From positions 27,199,490-27,263,489 of the forward strand of contig JAZBQD010000014.1 of NCBI GenBank assembly GCA_036583965.1: a stretch of DNA of 64,000 nt. The letters are read 5' to 3'. The stretch's first letter is position 1. Every line of letters begins with the position of its first letter. This DNA is from Prunella strophiata (taxonomy: Eukaryota > Chordata > Aves > Passeriformes > Prunellidae). The translations under genes and the position numbers were made by a program. Below are positions 52,201 through 64,000 of the stretch, in pieces. The notes under the pieces are model-generated. The model worked only from the letters and a program-made list of their open reading frames with translations, was not told the DNA's origin and ran no database searches.

Positions 52201-55200
52201 TGGGCCCTGGCAGGGCTGCTCTTTGTACCCATTTGCCAAAGGCACACACAGACAGTTTATCTCCTTGCTGTGATCACCTCTGCCTTTTATGATCTCTGCT
52301 CTGATCTCTGTCCTGAGACAAGGAGCTCAAGCATGTCTGGGGAAGGACCTCCCAGTCTCTGCAAACACCTATGTTATCTCTACACAGAAATTCTGCTCCT
52401 CAAAACAGAGAGGGCACAAGCAGCAGCAAGCATAACATAAGGTTTCCCACACTGTTGTTCTCCAGACCTTGGCATTCCCAGCTGCAGGGTCACTGGAGCA
52501 AATCAACCATCCTCCTCTCCATTCTTCTGCTTTTAACCCTTTTCTCCCAGCAGATGCCCTGAACTATGACTCAAGAAAAGGTAAGCCACTCTGCCCAGCA
52601 ATACAGAAGTGGGTAATGAAGTCCCAGCTGGCTGAAGAAGTGGGAGCAGGTGAGGAGTCTGGGGCAGAAAAAAGACCTGTGCTAAACAATCCATTTCTTG
52701 CCAGATAAGTGTCTGAGCAGTCCTGCTAGCAAACCTGTGACCTTGTTAAAATGAGCACATTCTCCATGGAAGTTTGTCTTCCTGGAAATTTTAGAAAAAA
52801 AATTTGCTTATTTGCCGTTCTTTTTGACCAGGCAATCCTCATGTGGGAGAACTATTGAGATCCTCAGCAGCTGCCCCTACAAAAAAAACCCCCAGATCTT
52901 CATAGATGCCATACATTACACCAGAGCTAGTTTTTAACAAACATATAACAGCATGTGGAATTATTTTCTGCTGTTGTGTTCTCCTTTCTTCCTTCCACTA
53001 AGTTAGCACTGCCATTGCCCCTTTTCTGAAGCTCCTGCTCCTCTCTGGAGAATTCACCCACCATCCTCCACACTCCCACCATCTGTGAGAAACTTTGTCC
53101 TGTATCATTCTCACCTACTTTCTATCTCACTTCAATTCACTGCTGGCAGAATATTTTCTCTCTTTCCCTCCTTAATTCCTTTTCCTTTCTCTCAGCAATA
53201 TCATTTTATATGTTAATACTGTTATTTAATATTGTCTCAGCTTCTTGGATTCAGCTTATAGCTGAAGTAGCTTTTGCCACAGTATCTTTGTATATTATGT
53301 TTTTATATGGCAGATTTGTTTCAAAGATGTTAAGAAAATGTGTCTGTTCATGATTATGTACAGAGGATTCAAGACAGAGTTTTGTTTCCCTTTTGGAATA
53401 TCATGTTGGCTAAATATCCTTCCCTTTTGATTTCTCTGGACAGCTTCTGCATTATGCTCCCTTGTGACAGTTTGTTTCAGAATGAGATTAAACTCATAAA
53501 ATAGTCTCCTTATAGTATCCAATTCACAGAAAATACTAGCACAGACCCTACTGAAAGGAAGATGCCTTCTGTGAATAGCATGAATCCATGACAGTTTTAA
53601 CTTCAATATTTATATAGTCAGAAACATAGGCTTAGAATTTATTCTCTTCCCTGTAGCCAAATCCTGTTCAGATCTTCAGCTCACTTAACTGAGGGACACA
53701 CCAGCCTGTAATTCAGAGCAGGAGGTGCCCAGAATGGCCAGGCCACTGGACAGACATAATTATGCACATGCATGCTTACACTCATCCTGTCCACTTCAGT
53801 CCTCACCATAAAGACATTTTCTGCACCAAACTGAGCTGTAGCCAGGCACTTCATCATAAAAAGCTCCTCAGTCTTTCGTGCTTCACTTATTCACATTGAA
53901 CAGTGGTGGCTAAGACTGGTCTTTAGCTCATTATCACATTTGAAAATAGTATTAAGGGTTTATTTGTAAGGTTGATTTGTAGCATATGTTCACACATGAT
54001 GCAGAAAGGAAAAAAAAAAAAAAAAGCTTGCCAGGCATCCATCAGTTTCCAAAGAAAAACCCTACCCAAACTAACCTCCTGAGTCTGAGAAATCAAATTT
54101 TAAGCCTTTCAGGAAAATTGAACTATAAAATAGGCCACGCATGAAAATATAATTAAAGTGGTTAGTAGTTTTCACTACAGGAGCCCTGTTTTGCTCTCTG
54201 AAACACCAGCCATCACTCCATTCATGTGAAATTGGATCAAATCTGCTATACAACTGCTCCACAGTGGTGCTTCTGGGGCATATGAAAACATGCTCTACTC
54301 TGTGGTCACCTATTAGAACTTTTCCCTCCTGCTGTTCAAGAATCTAACAAGTACTTTCAAACTAGAGGTTTTTACACCCTAGAGGGCTTTCCACACCCTT
54401 AAAACCAATCCAAACTAGCATTCATTCATAGACTTTCAAAGACAAAAAATACATTTACTTATGGAGACAAAATGCTTAACCAGGCAATCATTCACTTTTC
54501 CATGACAGAGTTTTTTCTACACATAGCTTAAATCCCCTCCTATAAAGATAAGACATATATTATGCCCTTAAAGAAGTCTGTTTGTTTATTTGTTATCTAG
54601 TGGAGGATGACAGAAGGACAGGCAGTACACCCCTAAAGTGTGATATATAAAATTTTTTCAATGCATTAAAAAATATACAAAGGTAGCAATATCAAAACTT
54701 TCCTAAATAAAGAGGGGGGGATATTGGGGAAGGAAGGCAAGAAGGGCTGGATTTAAAGGAAAGATTATTTTTTCCCATTATACCCCTTTTCTTTTGTTAA
54801 GTTTTGCCCTGGAGTTCCATTTATCAGCTTGTTTAAACAGTGAGCATACATAGTTCAAAACAGAAACTGTTTAAATACACTAAAGATTATCTATGATTTC
54901 ACCAGAATGTTTTTACATTATTTTCTTAAACCAAAGAATCCTGCATTCACATTTTAAACCATTAAATAGAAACATGTTCTGGTTTGTATTATCTAACAAA
55001 TGAACCAAGGAACCAGCTGCAGATTCATTTTCTGTATGATTTCCCTGATGGATCCATTCAGGATGCTATGGTCAGGAGACAGTGAAACAACCCCTGTGAA
55101 GAGGTCAGAAATGATGCTGTCAGAGAACAGAATACTGTGGGACAGGCAAAGAAAATTAAAAAACACCAAAACCAAAACAGATAAGAAATGTGCAGCTAGG

Positions 55201-57282
55201 GCCGTAACTAACGTAATAATTCTAGCTTCTTCTATTTAAATCTCCTTTAATCCTTCATCTACAATTAATAAGATTTGCTATTAAAAAAAGTAGTTCAGAG
55301 GGTTCCACACTTATTGCTAAAACATAAAAGTAAAATTCTGGCCTTTCATCATCTAAAATATATATATAAAACTTTGTGAATTAAAAGTCTCTTTTAAACA
55401 TCTCTGAGGGTAACAAGTTAAAAAACTGCTAAAAATGAACATTTTATTGTCAAAATCCTAGCACAGAGTAGCAAAGATATAAAGCAAGATGATATTCTGT
55501 GGCATACTGAGCTGTCATCAAAGACGGTGAGCCTTCCATCTATGAAAACAATTTTTCATTTAAAATAAAGGTAGCCCATTAAAGATGCAGAGATTATCTT
55601 TCTCATTCTTAATAAGGGTCAGACAGACCAGTACATGGAAGAACAGAAGCAATAAGCACAAGGAAATGACCCCATATTAATGTTAAATGTGGACTTTCAT
55701 AACAGCAATGACAGCAACAGCAAGATAAAAAAGGAGCTGTAGATACATATATTTTGTGTATTTTGAATCCAGAGTTTGCACAAGTGACTCAACAACAAGG
55801 CTATTTTCATAGTCCTGGGTTGCTAAACAAAGTCCTGTTTGCTGTACAGAGATAAGCCTGATGTGGTGTGTAAGGCAGGAGAGCACCTGTGTGCCTTCCC
55901 TTCCTTGGTGTCACACAGCCCCATGCTGGGCTCAGCATGCACTGGGGGAACACAGCCAGTCCCAGCTGCTTGGAATCCTCTCCTCTCCTTCCACCCAAGC
56001 TGCCAGGTGAGCAGCACACCGTGGGACAAACCCTGCTGGGATCTCCCCATCCACCCAAGGGCTGTGGCCCAGGAGCTGGTGCTGCTCTGCCTGCAGGTGG
56101 GAAGGTGGCAGTGGGGTGAGAATGTGGGCACAGCCAGCCCTGGGGGGCACAACCAGCCCCAGGGAACACAGAGCCCATGCTGCTCACCAGCCTGCCAGAG
56201 AGACTGTGATGCTGAAGGGAAGCAGAGCAGGGAAGAGACAAAAAAATCTACAAAATGAAGACCCCATTCTGACTAAAGCCAGAGACTAAAGAGAGGCCAC
56301 CAGCATCCTGCAGGCAGCACAGACCAACTCCAGAGCTACACTGCCACAGAAAAGGAGATCTTTTCCAATCTTCCCTATATATTTGCTTTGGATCTCATTG
56401 CTTTTTCATCTCTTGTCTAGTCAAGAGCATCTCTTCCACCTTTGAATGTCTTGTTGTGTAGTACGTGTTCCTAGAGGAAATACTTTTAAAAAATCAAGAC
56501 CAAGAAGCTTATTAACAGGAATAAAAGAGATCCTTTCCTGATTCCATTTCAGAGCCGAGAAACAATTTGTGCATCCGAAACTGTGTCCTGCTTTTCTTCT
56601 CATAAAGGATACTTCTTCTAAATTTGCTGCCATGAGAATGATGTACTGTATGAACAGTAGTGCTGCCTTGAGAGATTTGGGACATGGCATTGCTTTAACA
56701 TGAGAGGAGACAACATTACCCTTCATCATTTATTATTTTCTTCCTGTATATATAGAGAGAAATATGTATGCACCCAGGAGAATAAATCAATCTGCTCTGG
56801 ATCAGTCCCCTTAATCAAGCAGTTTCCTGTCTTTCTTCAACAGTGTGTTTGGAATCAAAGCAGGAAGTTTCTGCATTTTGGAGGATGTCTTCTCCTGTAG
56901 CTTTGACTGCAGGTGACACCCTGTTTGGATCCAAACAGCCAAGCTCTTTGGTGCTCCTTAGTTTCCAACCTCACCCTCCCAATGTGCAGCATCAGAATGA
57001 GGCAGAGGCAAGGACTGAGTAGGTAAGCTCACTTCTGCTGACAACTGCTTGCACAGAGGGGGATCCTGGCAGAGGTGTCCCCTGAGACCACTTAAAATGT
57101 AAGGATACTTTAGTGATAATATTGCAGCCATGGAAGAAGGCTGACACCAGTGAGCTGATGTTTTTTCAGCAGGATATCTGAAAAGGCATATCTCTTGTTT
57201 GTACCACTGCAACACAACACAGAAGTACACGCTGCATATATTTTTAAATTACATACCCTATATTCTATGGTATACAATCAGA
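49296..57282. other. Unique non-coding stretch
   Basis: No gene recognised. Overlapping open frames on both strands at 51845-52708 and 55807-56258 fall in GC-richer patches; several frames are open at once, as expected from composition, and none shows a known domain. Simple repeats: (TTAAA)n at about 51226-51245, a 16-base A tract at 54010-54025 and a short TA run near 55358-55367. Confidence 0.5.
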
Positions 57283-57405
57283 GAATCATAGAATGACTCA
57301 GGTTGGAAGGAACCTTAAAGGTCATCTAATTCCAGCCTGTCTGCCATGGGCAGGGACACATTCCACTAAAGCAGATTGCTCAGGGCCCCATCCAACCTGG
57401 CCTGC
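57283..57405 (-). mobile_element. CR1 LINE 3' end fragment, reverse orientation
   Basis: Read on the + strand, AGAATCATAGAATG, GGTTGGAAGGAACCTTAAAG, GTCATCTAATTCCAGCC, then TGCCATGGGCAGGGACAC, TTCCACTAAAGCAGATTGCT and CCCCATCCAACCTGGCCT are the reverse complement of the last about 120 bases of avian CR1, including the CATTCTATGATTCT tail. It is close to the common consensus and so younger than the CR1 at 31695. The element is heavily 5'-truncated, as is usual for CR1. Confidence 0.93.
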
Positions 57406-60400
57406 AAGGACAAAAGAGCAAAACACAGTGATGTGCATAGTATGCTGTATATACGTGCCAGAGATTTTCAAAAGTGAATGGTTTCTGGTTGTCCAGTTTA
57501 ACAGCATTTGAATAGACTGATTTGAACCTTTCTGAGATGTCCTAATTTGATCTACCCTCTTGAGCTAGCAGAGCTAGCTTGGTTTTCACAGACAAGTAGT
57601 TTGAAAGAATGCCACTGTTTCCGATAAAATATGTAAAAAATATTTTATGCACATTTCTAAATCACAAGTGTCATATTATTTCAACACACAAAAATCTCTA
57701 AAATCCAAATTTCAAATGGTAAAATACCTCTTGTTTGTCAGCATGTTTTTAGTCCCATCAGAGATTAGGTTTCAGTCATGCCCAAAAGAAAGAGTTGAAA
57801 AGTACTCTGTGATCAAATTGCAGATACATTGAACTCAATTGCTCACTGTGACATTTAAAACACTCTGGTTGGTTGCTGCAAGGCAGTATAAACACATTGA
57901 AGAGAGTTTTCATACCAACAAAAAAAGAGAAATTTATCACTCAATAAACATAATTCATATCAACAGAAAGAATGACAACTTCCAGAATAAAAGCCTGTCA
58001 ATCCTCTACCTCCTCCATACACATAGAGATGTGCATCCAAGTGAAAATAACTTCTCATAGCTTCCATTATAATATATATATATATTTAATAACTCTACAG
58101 TGCTGTAATGATGCTTTAAGGTTTTTCAGACAATAAAAACATTTCCAAATGCATTTCAAGGAGTAAAGGCTACTAGCAAATACCCTGCCAAAACAATTTA
58201 AATTACCATGCCACTTTTCCATGCATGTTCAAAAGCAAAATGGAGATGAATATGAAACACCAAGTCTAAGATCTATTTTTCAAAGTGTTGTAGCCAACAC
58301 ATGAAAGAGAAATGTTTCTTAGTCTCCCTAATATAGATCCAGTGCATTAATGCAAGACAACGACTCAAAGCTATACCAAAACATTTAAAGGCTGAGAAAC
58401 AAGCAATCTGGTTTTCTCAAGGAGGGCATAATAAATTATCTGCAGAAGAAACAAGAGTGTTCAGAATTCTGAAGTAACTAAAAAAACTGCCTGTAGAACT
58501 CCAAGAGATACCTAAGTGCAAAGTTTCAAAACCTAAAATACCTAATTTATTTCTATTTTTAAAATGCCAGTTCCTCTTAGGAATATGAAATAAGGTACAT
58601 GCACAATAACCTGAAAAACCTCAAAAAGATGCAGAGACAGATGGAAATGTAAACAAGTTTGAAGGATCTCTGCCAAAAGTCTGCTCTAATCCACAGTCCA
58701 ATCATTAAAGAATAAACACCACACAAACCCCTTTGTTTTGAATGAATTACAACCTGGAATTACTTGGCAAATACACAATGCAGAACATTGTGGAAATAAA
58801 GAATTAGAATCTAGCATAGAGGGACATATTTGCAAGTCATCTCCTTCTGTGCAAGATCACAAAAAGGTAAAAAAAAATATGTCTTTAGGACTCTCTTGGC
58901 TAAAGCTATAGAAAACAAACATTCCACTTTTTGCTCCATGGACCTGGCAGCAGCAGGTTGGAGGCATTGCAAGCTGCAAGATCCATGGGAAGTTTGATTG
59001 TCTCACAAAAACTTTCCTGGAACTGCTCTTGGGACCTGTTCTTCTCTGTCCAAGCAGGCATTGAGCCTCTGGAAAGGCCAGCACATCCTGCAGCCACTAG
59101 CCTGATAGGCAGGCAGCCCTCCAAAAAGGACACAAGCACCACATAGCTGTGGATGCAGGAGATATGAGGTTACCCTTCTTGTGGCTGCATCTCAAATTCT
59201 GCATCTTCATAAGGTATGTAATAAAGAGACTAACTTTAATTTCTCCCCAGACCTAGCCCCATGGTAGCTTAGCTGACCAATTTCCCTGTTGTAATTTACA
59301 TCTTTCTCACAGTAAAAAGCTTCTTTTTTTAGAAAGAGAAAATATCCTTAGCTATTTCCTGTTCACTCTGCTGTCTTGTGACAGCATGCTCCTTAAATTA
59401 AGTGTTATCATTGGAGAAGGTGCCCAGCACGATCACACTTTATAAAAAGTATCTATAGATGTCCACAGTGCAGAGAATCATGTTTGCAGTGAGGCCATCA
59501 GTATTCTGTTCCTCTCTAGTTTTGTGCTCTCAGCAGTCCCCTTCATTTGATGTTGTCAGCAGCACCTACCAGGAGCTGTCTGGCGAGACAGGAAAATGGA
59601 CACATTGCTTTTAATTACATGACTCATTAGCTAATGAAATTAAGTTTGATCAGCAAAGATATTTTATGTTCTATTTGTCTCATAGATTAGTTTGACTAGA
59701 TTCACATTAATAAAACCATTTTGCTTTCAAATTCCCAATATCTGCAACAGTATCCCAGTCATTCTCCATCCACATTTTGTAGCAGCTATGAAACAATGAT
59801 TTTTTGCTGACAGTAGGCACAGAAAAGGACAAGATGTCCCTCTCATTGATGCCAGCATAGATTGAAAGTAATTCTATTAAGGACAATGTGGACCTGTCAG
59901 ACATTGCAAATCCATATTTCACAGGGAGAGAGGAGAGCAGGAGCTAGAAGCAGGAGTTTAGTAGGAGCTTAGTAGTCAATTGTTTTAGGAAAAACTGGCA
60001 TTGTAAGATATAAAGCTTTGATTATATTTGTATGTACATACACACCGAAAAAATATATATGAGCAAGAAAACAAATTATCTTACTCATCTGTTGGGGAAG
60101 TCTATTAAGGATGCATTAATATAAACCTATTTGCTTTGTCTAGATTTTGCCAGTTGTTTCCCTCTCTTTCAAGGAACTTCACCTCCAAATGAGGCAAATA
60201 TTAGGGTCTTTCTGCAATTAGCTATATTTACACATGATTTCTTTGCTAAACAGCCGTGGCTAAGCCCAGACAAATGGTTCTTTCCCTCTGATTCCCTGCT
60301 AGCCTTTTTTATCAAGAAGGCACCTTTCTGTCTTAAATTTCCAAAATCTATTCATTTCCCATGCAGGAAACAGGTGAAGATGAGTAAATTTTCCCTCTCC

Positions 60401-63400
60401 CAACACATATATTCTAGAAGCAGCCACTGCAGTGGCTGATAAAAAGCGGTGACATATGGATGTCACCTTGCACAGCCCAGACACAGAACAAGGCAAGTCA
60501 GATCAGCTGTACAGTCCTGACCCACCAGCTCAAACCTCCCTTGACAGCCTCCATCTCATGTCCTCTTTCCTGCCTCTTGGAATGTCTTGCCCCTTCCATT
60601 GCTATTTCTGTAAAGCAAAACTTTTACAGAGTTTTGGGTTTGTTCAGCATGATGTCTTTGCACATCATAATTGGCAAATGTGTTAATTCAACTGTTAGCT
60701 TTAGCAATTGAAACACACTGTTTGAGGCCCAGAATGTGTGGAGTCATCCTGCTGGGAGTAACAGCAGCCTCAGAACTGGAAATAGAAGCTGGAAGAACCA
60801 AGAGACCAGGCAAGGAAGGTGCCTGGAAGTGAAGAGAGCAGCTCATTGGGGGATTTGGAGAAGCTGGCACAGGGAGCCCATCATGCCTGGGGTGGTACAA
60901 AACAAAGGGCAGAGCTAACTGCCTCTGCCCCAGGTGCAAAACACAATTGTACCCTTTTGTTTTGCTGCAGAGCACTGATGAGTGGATTTCTAACAGCTTG
61001 GAGATTGTTTCACTACATGGTCCAGGGGATTAGCTGAGCCCCTTGGGCCTGCAAAACCGACCTTAAATCTCATGCAAACAAGCTTAACTGGGAGATGCTG
61101 AATGTTTTTACTCCTCCTTTCCAGACAAGGCATAATTGTTTGACAAACCTATGATGATTTGAAAAAATCATAGAACTGAACTCTTCAGGCCTGGGAAAGA
61201 CTTTACTTCATTTTCACATGCAGATGAGAGCTTGTAACAGCTCTGATTTCATCAGACACCTTGAGCATCCACACACACACATAAGTGCAGTATTCCCTAA
61301 CCCTTACAGGCAGGCATTTGGGGTGGCAGCACTATAGAACTTGGTATATGTGACCATGTGTTAAGGAGAACTGATTTGCAGGATTTCTCTCTGGATGTTC
61401 TGCTAAATCAACCTAGTGTTTATCAATCTCTCTCAACTGCAGACACCAAATCTCATTGGCATCATTAAAAATATTAAGATGAGAAGATCTTGTTATTCAA
61501 GAAACAATCCTGATTTCTTATACTCAAGGCATTTAATCTACTTGAATGAGTTGTTTACAGTGACCTTGCATTTATTTTTCTAAGTAAAATTTTCTGTGAA
61601 CAAGGAATTCATAGCACACTTATGTTTTCACCCAAATTACTGCCACACTGGCTTGTCTAGCCAGCTGCATGTACTTCACCCAAATGCACAATACCTCCTT
61701 AGTCCATGGTCTTTACTCCTCCAGGTGTTCTTTACTGATTTTTCACTGCTAAATACAACCTGTGAACATAAGCATCTTACCTTTTTTGACTGATTTTCAG
61801 CCCCAGATGCTTCCAGTGTTCCTTAAACCTTCCTGAATGGGATGGTTCTGCCTTTGGAATCTGCCGAAGTCTGCTTTAGTGCCTGGTTTATGTATGCAAG
61901 GAATTACTTCCACAACCTAGTAGGGAAGAATTACACAAAATTACCACAATTCTTAAAGGGTCACAGGTTTCACAGGCAGCTGTGCTAAAATGCCTCTTTA
62001 CAAGCCTCACCAATGAGATCTTATAAGCCAGTTTTTTCCCCAGCATTTAGTTGATACATCCTGGGCCTGATGAAGAATGGAAGCAGTGCATCCATCACTG
62101 CAGGAGCGCATGGCTGGGAGTGCAGTCCTTCAGTGCACTGTGGGCAGTGCTGCACATGGCTGAGGCAGCCCTGAAACATGGATTTGGTTGGATCTTACAT
62201 CATCTTTGGCTGTAAGATGTCCATCTCTTACAGCATATATCATCAGCATGGGGAATTTTCCCACCCCTTCACAAACCCCATCCCCAGGGCTAGGTTGGGA
62301 ATGAGCCCTAGCAGGAGCAGACAACACAGGCTGTCCCAGGGAGAGTTCTTGCTTGCCCTTTCACTGACAGGAAAAAGCCTTGACCAAAGCAAAGGGTCCT
62401 CCACTTTGTGCAGAAATCATGCAGTTAAGCCCAGGAATCCTAAGTCTATAGAGAAACTCTTAACCTTGCAAAGTCAAAGAGCCTCTCTGACAGGTGAATT
62501 TGATTTTTAAGTTAAGACCAGAAGCTTTTTCCCGATCGGGGAGGTGACTTGTTGAATCCCATTAACTGTTCATATCTCCTGGCTATCTGCAGGTACTATC
62601 AATACACCTTCCACCACCTCTCCTGGGATAGCTGAGACACTTGGCAATTAATCTGCAGGATCTCAAGCAGAAAATTGTCTCTCTGTAGAATGAGCAAACC
62701 CTGACTGGTCTCCATTTTAAGAGAGATAGTACAGAAATGGCTGTTATTCCCACAAAATCCTGAGCATGCATGCCCCTCTCCCACTTATCCCCTCTTGCTC
62801 CTTGGAATTATATAGGTGATAAAGGACAGTGCTGTTGTGCAAAAAATCACAGCCTGAGTGCGGCCAGAACTGCACCCAAAACTGAGCAACAGCTCCTGTG
62901 GAGCCATCTGACTGTCACTGTCTGCATCTATGTGAAAATGCTGGATCCAGCTGGCTCTCTGGAGCAGGCTCAAATACTGGGGGATACAAAAAACATTTTC
63001 TTGTTAATTTTCATCTTTAACTCATAAGAGTTGAGAGCTGCATGTCGCGGATGAGACAGAATTTCCATTTTCTGCAACTTGAGAAAGCACTGAAGCAAAT
63101 AGGTTTTATTGATTATTTTGATTGTGGGTCTGGAGAACAGGATCTGTTCCAAGTGACATCTGCCACCTAAAACTTTAGCAACATGCTAATTAAATAAAAT
63201 TCAGTTAAATTTTAATCTATTTCTATCAACTTACTTTCCAGAGACAGCAAATTTTGTTCCATAGTAGATAGTGCACTCCTCAGAATTTAAAGTATTATAT
63301 ATATTAAGGTTCTTTGTAGATACTTGGAATTTTCTTGGAAAATTGAAAACTCTTGCTATGAATGTTCATGTTCAACACAAGTAACTATGCCTCTTACCAT

Positions 63401-64000
63401 GCAAATCAAGAAGAAAAATGAATTCTAACTGAAGGAAAGGTTTTCCTTGGAGCAGCTTCAGAGGTATATAAAAATTGGTAACAAAATTGCAATATAAAAA
63501 TTAAGTAAATATATACAAACTGAAATGTTAAATGCTATACTTTCTATTTAATGGTTACGTAAATTAAAATTCCTAGCTTTCAATGCATAGCACAACTGCT
63601 TTCACTTACTATAAATCAGATAGCACCTATTCTAAGAGGAATTTTCTTTGGCTGTGGGGTGGGAACTCAGTAAATTGATCAGGTATGAGAAGAAAAAAAA
63701 AAAAAAGAGCAAGATCAGTGCAAGTCTGGTGGTACTGATTCCTTTTTCCCACTTCCAGATGAGTTTGTTCACAGCAGCTCAGCAGCTTCAAACATACACT
63801 CTTAATGAAAGTGTGAACATTTCTTTAAAGTTCCCACAGAAGTGGTTAAATCATAGTCAGGGCATGAGCAGTAAATTTCTTTTCTCTCCTGTAACATTAA
63901 ACAAACATTAATTACTGAACATTAATTAAAGTAACGTTAATAATTTTACTAAAGGCCTTTTATTCTCCCAAGCTGCCATTCAATTAAACCCTCACTGACA
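57406..64000. other. Unique non-coding stretch
   Basis: No gene recognised. A TA run lies at 58070-58086 and a 14-base A tract at 63693-63706. GC-richer patches at 60456-60975 and 62130-62510 hold small overlapping open frames without recognisable domains. Confidence 0.5.

Noticed and set aside
55807..56258. Several overlapping open frames of 72-144 codons on both strands
   Set aside because: Simultaneous openness of many frames reflects local GC composition, and no domain is recognisable.
61160..61205. AAAATCATAGAACTG...GGGAAAGACTTT, possibly a CR1 3' end in reverse
   Set aside because: Too short and too divergent; the diagnostic GGTTGGAA block and downstream CCATGGGCAGGG words are missing.
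1..64000. CRISPR arrays, bacterial operons, phage or insertion sequences
   Set aside because: No regularly spaced direct repeats with unique spacers, no dense coding strands with ribosome binding sites, and vertebrate retroelements are present throughout the informative part.

Overview
The window looks like non-coding nuclear DNA from a bird, most likely a passerine. Three repeats point there: (1) a SINE whose body matches the 3' three quarters of a tRNA-Ile gene and whose tail is a CR1 3' end, the build of the passerine TguSINE1 family; (2) CR1 LINE 3' ends on both strands; (3) an avian-type endogenous-retrovirus solo LTR. No protein-coding gene, exon chain, rRNA, functional tRNA or CRISPR can be supported. 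The open frames are short, overlap in several frames, cluster in locally GC-richer or pyrimidine-rich patches and match no family I recognise. The only long ones (about 350 codons, both strands) are artefacts of a simple repeat.

Layout: 1-30646 is unique-looking AT-rich sequence with mononucleotide tracts and a few short motif clusters. 30647-34020 is a retroelement cluster: a solo LTR (30647-31312) split by the tRNA-Ile/CR1 SINE (30955-31060), an old degraded CR1 reverse-transcriptase and 3' end fragment (about 31695-32899), a CA/CT microsatellite (33083-33148), and a broken Ty3/gypsy-like integrase (about 33340-34020). 34021-46008 is mostly unique sequence with TA, A-rich and AAAAC/AAAC simple repeats. 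46009-47009 is a 1-kb pure pyrimidine (TTCC)n array. 47010-64000 is again unique sequence, with two short CR1 3' ends (49227-49295, + strand; 57283-57405, - strand).

The most notable observations are the Ty3/gypsy-like integrase fossil, unexpected in a bird because such retrotransposons are essentially absent from avian genomes apart from domesticated genes; the SINE-in-LTR nest, which orders two insertions in time; and the 1-kb TTCC array, whose only irregularities are single-base contractions of the unit. The rest is best read as a gene desert or a long intron, possibly with regulatory elements that need cross-species alignment to see. All family assignments come from recognising motifs by eye; no database search was run.
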